The notes: generated by a model from the letters alone, not told the origin. A DNA stretch of 64,000 nt from Bradyrhizobium sp. STM 3843 (GCF_000239815.1 NZ_CAFK01000293.1:1-64000); one strand, 5' to 3'. Positions 27,482 through 36,520 are shown, numbered from the stretch's first letter. Numbers and translations are program-made.

Positions 27482-28693
27482 ATGGACACGATCCTCGTCG
27501 TCAACGCCGGGTCTTCCAGCGTTAAGTTTCAGATCTTCGCGGTGGATGCGAATGCGCGTCTTGAGCGCGTTCTGAAAGGGCAGGTGGATGGAATCGGCAG
27601 CCGGCCGCGCCTGCGCGCCACCAGGGCCAGCGGTGAGACGCTCGCGGACCGAGCCTATCCGGTCGAAGCCATCATGGACGTTCCCGCGGCGCTCGCGGTC
27701 GCGAGTTCCTGGTTGCGGGAGGAGCTTCGCATCACGCCGCTGGCCGTCGGGCATCGTGTGGTCCATGGCGGTCCGGACTATGCCAAGCCGGTCGCCGTCG
27801 ACCATGGTGTTGTGACGCGCCTCGAACGTTATGAACCGCTGGCCCCGCTGCACCAGCGTCACAATCTCGCGCCGATCAAATCGCTGCTCGCCAATTACCC
27901 TGCGCTTCCGCAGGTTGCCTGCTTCGATACCGCCTTCCATCGCCGACATGACGCGGTCGCGGATAGCTATGCGATTCCTTATCGCCTCTATGAGGAGGGC
28001 GTCAGGCGCTACGGCTTTCACGGGCTGTCCTATGAGTATATCGCGAGAGCACTGCCGCGGCTCGCACCTGACGTTGCGGACGGTCGCGTCATCGTCGCGC
28101 ATCTCGGCAGCGGCGCCTCGATGTGCGCCCTACGCGCCGGTCGCAGCATCGAGAGCACGATGGGCTTCACGGCCCTTGACGGACTTGCCATGGGCACGCG
28201 GCCGGGCCAGCTCGACCCGGGCGTGGTGCTGTACCTCATCATGGCGAAAGGGATGTCGCCCGACGAGGTCCAGACGTTCCTTTATCGCGATTGCGGGCTG
28301 AAGGGACTTTCCGGGGCCAGCAATGATATGCGCGAGCTCCTCGCCAGCCATGATCCCCACGCAGCGTTTTCAGTTGAATATTTCGTCTATCGGATCGGGC
28401 TTTTTGCCGGCTTGCTGGCCGCCGCGCTGGAAGGGCTCGATGCTTTCGTGTTTACCGCGGGTATCGGCGAGAACTCCGACGCGATCCGCACCCGCATAGG
28501 CGACAGGCTGAAATGGCTCGGGGTCAGCCTCGATGAAACCGAGAACGCAAGGGCCGCTCTCAAAATATCACGCCCTGACAGCCGGATTCCTGTCTACGTG
28601 ATTCCGACCGATGAAGAGCGAATGATCGCCGAGCATACCGTGTCGTTGCTTTGGACTGCGCGCTCACATGCAAATAGCGAGAGAGCATCATGA
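27482..28693 (+). CDS. ackA: Acetate/propionate family kinase
   Basis: A 403-residue ASKHA kinase with all family hallmarks: NAGSSSVKF at the N-terminus, GHRVVHGG, FDTAFH, YGFHGLSYEYI, HLGSGASMCA and FTAGIGENSD. It makes ATP from acetyl phosphate (or the reverse). Starts 12 bp after pta and ends 4 bp inside fabI (ATGA overlap), so it belongs to the FixK-box operon. This is consistent with fermentative ATP formation under oxygen limitation. Confidence 0.92.
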   Translation: MDTILVVNAGSSSVKFQIFAVDANARLERVLKGQVDGIGSRPRLRATRASGETLADRAYPVEAIMDVPAALAVASSWLREELRITPLAVGHRVVHGGPDYAKPVAVDHGVVTRLERYEPLAPLHQRHNLAPIKSLLANYPALPQVACFDTAFHRRHDAVADSYAIPYRLYEEGVRRYGFHGLSYEYIARALPRLAPDVADGRVIVAHLGSGASMCALRAGRSIESTMGFTALDGLAMGTRPGQLDPGVVLYLIMAKGMSPDEVQTFLYRDCGLKGLSGASNDMRELLASHDPHAAFSVEYFVYRIGLFAGLLAAALEGLDAFVFTAGIGENSDAIRTRIGDRLKWLGVSLDETENARAALKISRPDSRIPVYVIPTDEERMIAEHTVSLLWTARSHANSERAS

Positions 28694-29481
28694 CCATTCC
28701 GGTGTATCCTGATACGAAGGTGGCCTTGAAGGGCAAGAAGGGCCTGATCGTCGGCATTGCGAACGATCAGTCGATCGCCTGGGGCTGTGCCAAGGCCTTC
28801 CGCGCGCTGGGGGCCGAACTGGCTGTTACCTATCTCAATGAGCGGGCGAAGCAATATGTCGAGCCGCTGGCCAAGGTCCTTGAAGCGCCAATCTTCATGC
28901 CGCTTGACGTGAATGTGGCGGGACAGCTCGAAGGCGTGTTCGAGCGGATTCAAATCGAATGGGGGCAGCTCGATTTCCTGCTGCATTCGATTGCCTTTTC
29001 GCCCAAGGAAGCGCTGCACGGGCGGGTGATCGACGTCGGCCGCGACGGCTTTCTCAAGACCATGGACGTGTCCTGCTGGTCGTTCCTGCGGATGGCGCAT
29101 CTGGCGGAGCCGCTGATGAAGAATGGCGGCACGATGTTCACCATGACCTATTACGGCAGCCAGATGGTGGTGGAGAACTACAACATCATGGGCGTCGCAA
29201 AGGCCGCCTTGGAGGCCGCGGTGCGCTATGTCGCAGCAGAGGTGGGTCCAAAGGGCATTCGGGTTCATGCCATTTCGCCCGGACCGCTCGCGACGCGCGC
29301 GGCCTCAGGCATTCCGGAATTCGATGAACTCCTCGATAAGGCGCAGAGCAAGGCGCCGACGCGGAGCCTGGTCAGCATCGACGATGTCGGGGCTGCAACG
29401 GCATTTCTCGCGCTCGACGGTGCGAAACTCATCACCGGGGATGTGATGTATATTGACGGCGGCTATCACATCATCGACTGA
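28690..29481 (+). CDS. fabI: Enoyl-[acyl-carrier-protein] reductase, FabI type
   Basis: A 263-residue SDR of the FabI branch. GKKGLIVGIANDQSIAWG is the FabI glycine loop, LHSIAFSPKEAL the substrate lid strand, and Tyr-x6-Lys appears in YYGSQMVVENYNIMGVAKAALE. IDGGYHIID ends the protein. It reduces the double bond in fatty-acid elongation using NAD(P)H. Inclusion in an acetate-kinase operon behind a FixK box makes it a likely second, low-oxygen FabI rather than the housekeeping copy; that is inference. Confidence 0.88.
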   Translation: MTIPVYPDTKVALKGKKGLIVGIANDQSIAWGCAKAFRALGAELAVTYLNERAKQYVEPLAKVLEAPIFMPLDVNVAGQLEGVFERIQIEWGQLDFLLHSIAFSPKEALHGRVIDVGRDGFLKTMDVSCWSFLRMAHLAEPLMKNGGTMFTMTYYGSQMVVENYNIMGVAKAALEAAVRYVAAEVGPKGIRVHAISPGPLATRAASGIPEFDELLDKAQSKAPTRSLVSIDDVGAATAFLALDGAKLITGDVMYIDGGYHIID

Positions 29482-29483
29482 CG

Positions 29484-29942
29484 TCAGCGATAGTGCAGGG
29501 CGATCAGCTCGGCCACGCAGGCCGGGCGCTGCCCGCCCTCGATCTCGATCACCATGTGATAGTTGACCCGCAATCCCTCAGGGGGGACATCCTCGGCCTC
29601 TGCGATAGTGATGCGGCCTCTGATCCGCGATCCCGCCGGAACAGGCGAAAGATAGCGGATGCGGTCGGCGCCATAATTCAGGGTGTTGCGCAGGCCCTTC
29701 AGCCCCATCACCGAGCGGATGAACATTGGCGCCAGGCTGAGCGACAACAGCCCGTGGGCGATGGTCCGGCCGCCCGGCAATTCACGCTTGGCTCGCTCCT
29801 GGTCGACATGGATCCATTGCTCGTCGCATGTCGCCTCGGCGAAGCGATTGATGCGATCCTGGGTGATCTCCACCCATTCGCTTGCGCCGATTTCCTTGCC
29901 GACAGCCGCTTTTATGTCATCGAATCCATTGAATATTTTCAT
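29484..29942 (-). CDS. NodN/MaoC-like hot-dog dehydratase
   Basis: A 152-residue single hot-dog protein. RFAEATCDEQWIHVD holds the catalytic Asp and His, followed by GGRTIAHGLLSLSLAP, the NodN-like version of the hydratase motif. It probably hydrates an enoyl-CoA. It is the last gene of a minus-strand operon behind CoA-transferase A and B, so it may act on the CoA esters they make. Convergent with fabI, two bases apart. Confidence 0.82.
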   Translation of the reverse strand: MKIFNGFDDIKAAVGKEIGASEWVEITQDRINRFAEATCDEQWIHVDQERAKRELPGGRTIAHGLLSLSLAPMFIRSVMGLKGLRNTLNYGADRIRYLSPVPAGSRIRGRITIAEAEDVPPEGLRVNYHMVIEIEGGQRPACVAELIALHYR

Positions 29943-30024
29943 GACACGTCGCTCGTGTTTGCCTCGGTTTTTGATTGCGCATGATCCTTTCGGAAATCCG
30001 CTTCGCACTTTTCCGGATCATGCT

Positions 30025-30675
30025 CTAGATTTTCATTTCCGGGACTTCGGTCGGGATCATCAGGTCTGCCTCGGTGACGGCCAGCACTTCCGCCACGCGG
30101 ACACCCGGCGCGGTCTCGAGCAGCGTGATCCGCCCGCCGGGGAAGCCGATGACGGCGAGATCGGTGACGACGAGATCGACCGGTCGAGACGAGGTCAGTG
30201 GTAGGTTGCACTTCCGGACGATCTTCGACTTGCCTTTCGCGGCGTGCTGCATGGCAACGATGACCCGCTTGGCGCCGGCGACAAGATCCATGGCGCCGCC
30301 CATGCCTGGCACCATCTTGCCTGGGATCATCCAGTTGGCGAGATGACCGTCAGCGTCGACCTGCAGCCCACCCAGCACCGTCATGTCGACATGTCCGCCG
30401 CGGATCAAGCCGAAGGACATTGCGCTGTCGAACGTCGATGCTCCCGGAAGCGCGCTGATCGGGCGGCCTCCGGCGTCGGTCAAGAGCGGATGGGCCATGC
30501 CCTGTTCCGGAATGGGCCCTGTGCCGATCAAACCGTTCTCGGATTGAAAGAACACGTTCAGTCCGGCCGGAACGTAGTTGGCAACAAGGGTCGGAATGCC
30601 GATGCCGAGATTGACCAGATATCCCGAACGAAGTTCGAGCGCGACACGGCGAGCGATCAGCGTTTGTGGGTCCAT
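30025..30675 (-). CDS. 3-oxoacid CoA-transferase subunit B
   Basis: A 216-residue class I CoA-transferase beta subunit. The catalytic Glu is in FQSENGLIG; YLVNLGIGIPTLVANY is the N-terminal strand-loop and MGGAMDLVAGAKRVIVAM is also typical. With subunit A it moves CoA between succinyl- or acetyl-CoA and acetoacetate or another 3-oxoacid. Four bases separate it from subunit A. Substrate choice (ScoB, AtoA or PcaJ type) cannot be fixed from sequence alone. Confidence 0.87.
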   Translation of the reverse strand: MDPQTLIARRVALELRSGYLVNLGIGIPTLVANYVPAGLNVFFQSENGLIGTGPIPEQGMAHPLLTDAGGRPISALPGASTFDSAMSFGLIRGGHVDMTVLGGLQVDADGHLANWMIPGKMVPGMGGAMDLVAGAKRVIVAMQHAAKGKSKIVRKCNLPLTSSRPVDLVVTDLAVIGFPGGRITLLETAPGVRVAEVLAVTEADLMIPTEVPEMKI

Positions 30676-30679
30676 GATC

Positions 30680-31327
30680 TTATCCGTTCGCTACGAGGTA
30701 ATCGACCAGGGGCGCGGGTGTTGCGACGTGATCCGGAGCGATCACGCCGACCGGCACCACGTGCTCGGCGGTGACGATCACGGTGTCGGCCGCCATCGCC
30801 ATCACGGGATTGAAATTGCGCGCGGTCAGCGCATAGGTAAGGTTACCAAGATAGTCCGCCAGGAAGGCATGGATCAGCGCGAAGTCGGATCGAAGCGCGG
30901 TCTCGAGCAGGTAGGTCTTGCCGTTGAGCTTGATCTGTTGCTTGCCTTCTTCGACCATGGTGCCGACGCCGGTCGGGGTCAGCACGCCGCCGAGCCCGCA
31001 GCCGCCGGCGCGGATCCGCTCGACCAGCGTCCCCTGGGGGACGAGGTCGACCGACACCTGCTTGGCCATCATCTGCTGTTGAACCTTCGGATTGAGGCCG
31101 ATGTGGCTGGCCGTCAGCGTCGAGACGAGGGCGGCGTCGAACAGTTTTCCGACCCCGCGACCGGGCACGGCGCCGTCGTTGCAGATCAGGGTCAACTCCG
31201 TCTTGTGTTGCCGGACCAGCTCGTCGAGCAGGCGCTCCGGCGTACCGACGCCCATGAAACCTCCGACCATCACAGATGCGCCGTTCGGGATCAGGGCGAC
31301 GGCTTCTTCTAAAGAGATGGGTTTCAT
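30680..31327 (-). CDS. 3-oxoacid CoA-transferase subunit A
   Basis: A 215-residue alpha subunit: VMVGGFMGVGTPERLLDELV, LICNDGAVPGRGVGKLF and GGCGLGGVLTPTGVGTMVEEGK are standard for this family. First gene of the A-B-NodN-like operon. A FixK box lies about 70 bp upstream (31397-31410), pointing to ketone-body or polyhydroxybutyrate-linked CoA traffic under low oxygen. The frame is open further upstream but the family start is the ATG at 31327. Confidence 0.87.
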   Translation of the reverse strand: MKPISLEEAVALIPNGASVMVGGFMGVGTPERLLDELVRQHKTELTLICNDGAVPGRGVGKLFDAALVSTLTASHIGLNPKVQQQMMAKQVSVDLVPQGTLVERIRAGGCGLGGVLTPTGVGTMVEEGKQQIKLNGKTYLLETALRSDFALIHAFLADYLGNLTYALTARNFNPVMAMAADTVIVTAEHVVPVGVIAPDHVATPAPLVDYLVANG

Positions 31328-31396
31328 GCGTCGGCTCCGATCAAAACTTGCCGTTGCTATGTCCGGTAGAGTGGCAGCCGAAGGCGGGCGTTTCCT

Positions 31397-31410
31397 TTGA
31401 TCTGTATCAA
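31397..31410. promoter_or_regulatory. FixK/FNR box TTGATCTGTATCAA
   Basis: TTGA-N6-TCAA palindrome about 70 bp upstream of CoA-transferase subunit A and downstream of the 200-residue orphan gene. Confidence 0.85.
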
Positions 31411-31448
31411 TGGTCCCTATCTCGCATCCGGCGAGCAAGGCTGTCTGC

Positions 31449-32051
31449 TCAGGCCGATGCTTCGCTGGCCACTCCGATGCTTGCGAGCACCTCCCGCCAG
31501 AGCCTGCGGACCTGCGCATGCCGCCTGTCGACAGCGGCCCCGACCGCGTCCCGCATGGAGACGAACTCGGGGCTTTTCAGGAACAGGATTTGCGCCTGGA
31601 TCAGCCGTCCGCTTTCGAACTCGGTTCTCCGGAGCGCCTCTGCAAAAGCGTCGTCGCGCGGCGTGCCATCAGGAAGCACCGCAGCCGGCCGGACGGCGCC
31701 GTGGATCGCATGGCCCAGGGCAGCAAGGTCGATGATCCAGCCTTGGGTTTGATCCGGAATGTTCGGGACAGGAGTGATGAGCCAAGCGGCTTCCCAGGAC
31801 GGGCACAGAGCCAGCAGCTCGAGGTCCGGTACCCAGCGTGTCGCTTGAAGCATCAGCGACACGATTTCCGTTTCGCGAAAGAGCTGTGCATTCAGTTCGG
31901 CGAGCCAGCTTCGCTCCGACGGCATCCCCAAGGCCAGCGTCAGCTGCCGCATCAGAGCGCCGTGCGCAGAGATCAGAAACGCCCCGATGCGGGTCTGCTG
32001 CTTCGGAGGCAGGCGGCCCGATATATCCAGCGGCCCCAGGAAGCAGCTCAT
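31449..32051 (-). CDS. Orphan protein coupled to an alpha/beta hydrolase
   Basis: A 200-residue soluble, largely helical protein without signal peptide. Its ATG overlaps the TGA of the upstream hydrolase gene (ATGA), so the two are translationally coupled and probably work together. The C-terminal half (ALRRTEFESGRLIQAQILFL and AVDRRHAQVRRLW) is amphipathic helix, somewhat like phasin or PHA-synthase accessory subunits, but I cannot place it in a family. Confidence 0.7.
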   Translation of the reverse strand: MSCFLGPLDISGRLPPKQQTRIGAFLISAHGALMRQLTLALGMPSERSWLAELNAQLFRETEIVSLMLQATRWVPDLELLALCPSWEAAWLITPVPNIPDQTQGWIIDLAALGHAIHGAVRPAAVLPDGTPRDDAFAEALRRTEFESGRLIQAQILFLKSPEFVSMRDAVGAAVDRRHAQVRRLWREVLASIGVASEASA

Positions 32052-32974
32052 GTCGCCGCCCCGCGCACAGGGATCGCTCGAAGATGGTCATATCCATCGG
32101 GGAATGGCTCGAGCGGACCGCCGGCGTCATCGGGTGCGATCCAGATCGACCGGTTGCCGATCCATTGCTCGGCGAGCACCTGCTCGGCAAATCTGGAGAG
32201 CAGGTCGACCGTCAATTGTGGCTTCTCCAGCGTAAACGCGTGATAGGCGCGCGGAATGATGATCAGTCCGCTGTTGGGGATCTCGATGCGCAGCGTTTCA
32301 TGCAAAGCGCGTGGCGTGAGGAAGTCGAATTCGCCGTTCAGGATCATGGTGGGGACGGTAATCGAGGAGAGCTGCGGCGTCAGCGGTTTGAAGTCGAGGA
32401 ATGACTCCATCAGATTCTGCAGCGCATAAACATCGTTGGTGAGCCAGCCTTGCCGCTTGATCTTGTCGAGATTGGTCAGCTGCGGTCCCAGCCACGCATC
32501 GGACAGATTCATCGGCAGCAGCAGATCCTGCAGGTAGCTCGTGCCGCCGAGGATCAAGCCGGTGCGCAACGCATTGCCGAGAAGGAGCAGTTGCGGCGAG
32601 AGCTCCGCGAAGCAGCTCATCGGCACGAGTCCGGCCAGCCTGTCGCTATGAGCGATGGCATATCGCAATGCAATGAGCCCGCCGAAACTGATGCCGCACA
32701 GGAAAACGGGCCCGCGGCCGAGCTCCTCGATCAGCAGCCGCAGAACCGCGACCTGATCATCCTGGCCAATGAACAGACCCGGCTTGTCGGAAATGCCTTG
32801 GCCCAGCAGGTCGAAGGTTGCAACGCGAAAGCCCTTCGCGACCAGAGCGCCGCCATAGCTGTCCCACAGCTCGGCATATTGCGTCAGGCCGTTCACGAAC
32901 ACATAGGCGGGCGCATCGGCCGGGCCGGCCAACGCATAGCGTATCCGATAGGAGCCATAGTCCAGAAATGGCAC
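32048..32974 (-). CDS. Alpha/beta hydrolase
   Basis: About 308 residues with the GTG start. An oxyanion-loop strand YVFVNGLTQ precedes the nucleophile elbow C-G-I-Ser96-F-G-G; the acid is in MILNGEFDFLTP and the His in PRAYHAFTLEKP. A cytoplasmic esterase, lipase or depolymerase-like enzyme of unknown substrate. The upstream FixK box is 59 bp away; a TTG at 33007 would shorten this to 26 bp. The gene is coupled to a 200-residue orphan. Confidence 0.8.
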   Translation of the reverse strand: MPFLDYGSYRIRYALAGPADAPAYVFVNGLTQYAELWDSYGGALVAKGFRVATFDLLGQGISDKPGLFIGQDDQVAVLRLLIEELGRGPVFLCGISFGGLIALRYAIAHSDRLAGLVPMSCFAELSPQLLLLGNALRTGLILGGTSYLQDLLLPMNLSDAWLGPQLTNLDKIKRQGWLTNDVYALQNLMESFLDFKPLTPQLSSITVPTMILNGEFDFLTPRALHETLRIEIPNSGLIIIPRAYHAFTLEKPQLTVDLLSRFAEQVLAEQWIGNRSIWIAPDDAGGPLEPFPDGYDHLRAIPVRGAAT

Positions 32975-33032
32975 GAGGTCAGCCCGCTGATGTAGCCGCC
33001 CAGCCAAGCTCCACTCGTGCGCGTCCGGACCT

Positions 33033-33046
33033 TTGAGATAGATCAA
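33033..33046. promoter_or_regulatory. FixK/FNR box TTGAGATAGATCAA
   Basis: TTGA-N6-TCAA palindrome between the divergent cytoplasmic alpha/beta hydrolase operon (minus) and the secreted tandem hydrolase operon (plus, start 65 bp away). It could activate either or both. Confidence 0.8.
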
Positions 33047-33111
33047 TGGTCGGCTGACGACGCTTCCTAGCTTTTGGCGCAAGTGACAGTTTCGTTGCTG
33101 GGAGAGACGCC

Positions 33112-35601
33112 ATGACACGTTGCTTCGCGAGCCTGGTCGTACTGCTGCTGACGATATCATCGGCACTGGCAGATCCGCCGTTCACCCGACGGTCCTCGCA
33201 ACAGCAACACGATGCCCTGAAGAAATATTACGAGATACCCAACTTCAAACTGGGCGGCCGCTATGATCTTGCCAACCCCGCGAGCTGGGAGTTCGGCGGC
33301 GAAGGCGGCAAGACGCTGGAGTCCCTTGGTGCCGGAAAGCTGCGGACGGCCTACATCGCTGTCGGTACGCCGCGCCGCAACGATGCTGGCGAAATCACCA
33401 ACGCCGTCATCGTGAACTCGTACTATTCCGGTGATTCCACGGATATGTACGAACAGTGGTTCAAGGGCACGGCGCTCTCGGGGACCGATCCCGTCATCGG
33501 CCCGGGGCGTCCGATCGATACCGACCGCTACTATGTCGTGTTCGTGGATCCGATCGGCACGTGGGGTGATAGCAAACCCTCCGACGGTCTCGGCATCAAA
33601 TTCCCGCAGTACAGCTACTTCGATATGGTGCAGGCCAACTATCGGATGCTGCGCGACCACCTCAAGGTCTCACACGCTGCGCTGGCACTCGGTGTCTCCA
33701 TGGGGGGCACGCAAACCTATGTGTGGGGCGTCATGCATCCGGAGTTCGTCAGCGCGCTGATGCCGATCGGCGGCACCACGCAGTCTGACGCGGAGGATCC
33801 GGTCGGCAACTGGACCTTCCAGCTGATGACCGCTGCGATCGAGTCCGATCCGGTCTGGCAGGCGACCAAGGGCGATTATTACAATCTCCCGAAGGAGAAG
33901 CATCCCGCCGCCGGCGTGGCATTCGGCTGGTCCGTGCTTGGATTAACCGGTTATGACTTCGCCTTCCGGTCATCGCAGAACTTCGCGTCTGTTCAGCCCG
34001 AAGTGTTCTATTGGGATCCGCCGAACGAGAAAGCCGGCAGCAGCGTCACTAACCGTGCGAAACTCTACGATGCGGTCGATCTGGTGTGGCGAAACAAGGT
34101 CGGCGAAGGGCACAACATCAATGACGATCTGTGGCGGATCAGCTCCCGCACGCTCGTCATGCACATCACGAACGACAATTGGCTGAACTTCAAGCTGGCC
34201 GAGCGTGCTGTTGAGCGAATTCCGGGCGCCGATCTGATCGCCGAAGAAAGTCCTGTGGCGCATTACGGCGTGTTCTCGATCGTCAACCATCGCAAGAACG
34301 ACCCGAAGTTCGTCTCGTTCATGCAGGACGTCGACAGACTCGATAAGGCGCAGAAATACGTCGACAAGAATTATCGCGTGCCCGGCGTAGCGTCCAATAT
34401 CGACCCGAAGAAGTCGTTCTGGAAGGACTACGTGACCTATCCCTATCCGGTCAAATATGCGGATGTGAAGGACAGCACCGGCACGACCTGGCAGATCGGC
34501 TATATGGACGAGTATGCCGGCGACAAGCCGGACCCGCAGGTCCTGGTGATCATTCACGGCAAAGGTGCGTTCGCCGGTCATTACGGCAACGTCATGCAAT
34601 ATGCGTTGCGCAGCGGCTTCCGCGTGATCGCGCCGGATCTGCCGCACTACGGCATGTCCGGACCTGGCAACCTCGACAAGAGTCCGGCCCGCACGATGCA
34701 GGACATGCGTGACGTCGTGCACGAGCTTGTCGTCAATCAACTCGGCGTCAAGCGTGCGGCGTATCTCGGCCATTCGCTCGGCGGCCAGCTCGTGATGGGT
34801 TATGCCCTAACCTGGCCGGACGCGGTGCAGGACCTCATCCTCGAGGCGCCAGCGGGGCTCGAAGAGTACCCGCGCGACGTTGTCGTCGCTCCCGGCAAGA
34901 CTGCCGCGCTGTTCGACCCGTCGTTCGCGCGCGATTTCACCAAGTGGAAGGCGGCGTGGGATCAGACCGGCGTGCTGGCGTCGGAGATCGGGCGGACCGA
35001 GCAGGGTGTGCGCGACTTCTTCTATTTCAAGAAGCGCGATCCCGTGACCGGCGCCGTATCACGGAGCCAGAGCGGCTATTTCATGAACGACAGCGAATAT
35101 GCTCGCTTCCACACCGATCAGCGCATCGGGCTGATCAAGGGCAATCCCAAGGAGCTCGAGCAGTGGGCGAATGTCTTCATCTTCGACATCTATGCGATGG
35201 TTGCGGAGCTGCAGAAGGACGATCCCAAGAACCTCTATGAGCGGCTGACACAGATCAAGGCCCCGATCTTTCTGGCCTTCGGTGACAAGGAGCCATTCAT
35301 TCCGGGGACCTCGCTCAACGGGCTCAAGGATCTCGGCCGCGACATCATCAATCCCTTCATGATGCGGATGAGCGAGGTCGGCAATCGGCCGGTGCTGAAG
35401 ATCTATCCCGATACCGGACACTTCATCCACACCGACAATCCGGTGGAGTTTGCGGCTGATGTCGTCGACTTCATCACGCTCGGCAGGGTCGAGCCCTCGC
35501 CGGTTGCTGTGGACCGGCTCATTAATGGAGCAACCACGGTGGGGATAGCTGTTGCGCCAACCCCTCCGGGGCCGTCGCCGACGGCAGGCCTCAACAAATA
35601 G
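33112..35601 (+). CDS. Secreted tandem alpha/beta-hydrolase fusion protein
   Basis: An 829-residue protein with signal peptide (RCFASLVVLLLTISSALA, cleaved before DPPF). The first hydrolase domain (about 50-390) resembles homoserine acetyltransferase/MetX, with nucleophile elbow G194-V-Ser196-M-G and PIGG after it. The second (about 480-790) is a conventional alpha/beta hydrolase with HGKGAFAGH and nucleophile G553-H-Ser555-L-G, and a His in YPDTGHFIHTDNP. Two complete, different catalytic domains in one periplasmic chain is unusual. First gene of a three-gene operon behind a FixK box. Substrates unknown. Confidence 0.82.
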   Translation: MTRCFASLVVLLLTISSALADPPFTRRSSQQQHDALKKYYEIPNFKLGGRYDLANPASWEFGGEGGKTLESLGAGKLRTAYIAVGTPRRNDAGEITNAVIVNSYYSGDSTDMYEQWFKGTALSGTDPVIGPGRPIDTDRYYVVFVDPIGTWGDSKPSDGLGIKFPQYSYFDMVQANYRMLRDHLKVSHAALALGVSMGGTQTYVWGVMHPEFVSALMPIGGTTQSDAEDPVGNWTFQLMTAAIESDPVWQATKGDYYNLPKEKHPAAGVAFGWSVLGLTGYDFAFRSSQNFASVQPEVFYWDPPNEKAGSSVTNRAKLYDAVDLVWRNKVGEGHNINDDLWRISSRTLVMHITNDNWLNFKLAERAVERIPGADLIAEESPVAHYGVFSIVNHRKNDPKFVSFMQDVDRLDKAQKYVDKNYRVPGVASNIDPKKSFWKDYVTYPYPVKYADVKDSTGTTWQIGYMDEYAGDKPDPQVLVIIHGKGAFAGHYGNVMQYALRSGFRVIAPDLPHYGMSGPGNLDKSPARTMQDMRDVVHELVVNQLGVKRAAYLGHSLGGQLVMGYALTWPDAVQDLILEAPAGLEEYPRDVVVAPGKTAALFDPSFARDFTKWKAAWDQTGVLASEIGRTEQGVRDFFYFKKRDPVTGAVSRSQSGYFMNDSEYARFHTDQRIGLIKGNPKELEQWANVFIFDIYAMVAELQKDDPKNLYERLTQIKAPIFLAFGDKEPFIPGTSLNGLKDLGRDIINPFMMRMSEVGNRPVLKIYPDTGHFIHTDNPVEFAADVVDFITLGRVEPSPVAVDRLINGATTVGIAVAPTPPGPSPTAGLNK

Positions 35602-35611
35602 GTGGGTCCGT

Positions 35612-36520
35612 ATGCCGCGGGTGAAGGCCGGAGAGGTTCAGCTGGGATGGCGTGCCTGGGGTGAGGGCGATGTGACCGTCGTCTTCATCCACGGCAACCT
35701 CGCCTGCAAGGACTGGATCGAACTCGCCACGCCGCTGTTCCCGGAAGGCGTGCGTGTTGTCGGGATCGACTGGCGCGGCTGCGGTGAGAGCGACCGTCCG
35801 CCGGCAGCACCCGATTTCTCCAACTATTCCATGCGCCAGCATGCGCTCGACATGTTGGCGGCCCTCGATGCTCTGGAGCTGTCCTATTGCCATCTTGCGA
35901 CGCACTCGACCGGCGGGATCATCGCGGCGCGGATGCTTCTGATGCAGCCGCAGCGGTTCGGCCGGGTGTTTGCGCTCGATCCGGTGACGCCGCTTGGAAT
36001 GGCCTTCAATGCGGAACAGATCGAGCTCTTCCGGTCGATGATGCTCAGCCATGACGTGGCGCGCGCGGTCATGGCGACCGCGGCAGTGACGCTCTTCACG
36101 CCGGAGAGCATGGCGTCCGGCACGATGCCCCGCTATCGCGAAGGCCTGGGCGAATTGCAGCCGTTCTATGAACGGATGCTGGAACAGACCTTTGGCGTCG
36201 CTGAGGGCATTTGGCTCGGCACGCCATTCAATCTGAACCTGGAAAAAGAGAATGGCGAATTGGAGCAGCAGATGCGGCACATCACGCATCCGCATCTGGT
36301 GCTCTGGGGCGACAAGGATGGCTGGATTCCGTCCGCGGACCTGAAGGCCATGGCCGCCGCGATGCCGGATTGCCGAGTGGTGACTGTGCCCGGTATCGGG
36401 CATTCCATGATCCTGGAAATGCCGGCGCTCTATGCGGGCTACTTCGGAGCCTGGTTCGGGGGGCTAGAGCCCGGCTTTGACCGCGCACAGCGACAGGCCC
36501 GCGGCGCACGAGGAGCTTGA
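35612..36520 (+). CDS. Alpha/beta hydrolase
   Basis: A 302-residue cytoplasmic hydrolase: VVFIHGNLACKDW (oxyanion loop), GIDWRGCGESDRP, elbow T-H-S-T-G-G with Ser in place, acid in LWGDKDGWIP and His in PGIGHSMILE. Ten bases after the tandem-hydrolase gene and directly abutting the channel gene (TGA ATG), so same operon. Substrate unknown; haloalkane-dehalogenase-like and esterase-like enzymes share these motifs. Confidence 0.8.
   Translation: MPRVKAGEVQLGWRAWGEGDVTVVFIHGNLACKDWIELATPLFPEGVRVVGIDWRGCGESDRPPAAPDFSNYSMRQHALDMLAALDALELSYCHLATHSTGGIIAARMLLMQPQRFGRVFALDPVTPLGMAFNAEQIELFRSMMLSHDVARAVMATAAVTLFTPESMASGTMPRYREGLGELQPFYERMLEQTFGVAEGIWLGTPFNLNLEKENGELEQQMRHITHPHLVLWGDKDGWIPSADLKAMAAAMPDCRVVTVPGIGHSMILEMPALYAGYFGAWFGGLEPGFDRAQRQARGARGA

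Noticed and set aside
26507..28102. Minus-strand 531-codon frame opposite pta and ackA
   Set aside because: Antisense to two confident enzyme genes; no family pattern.
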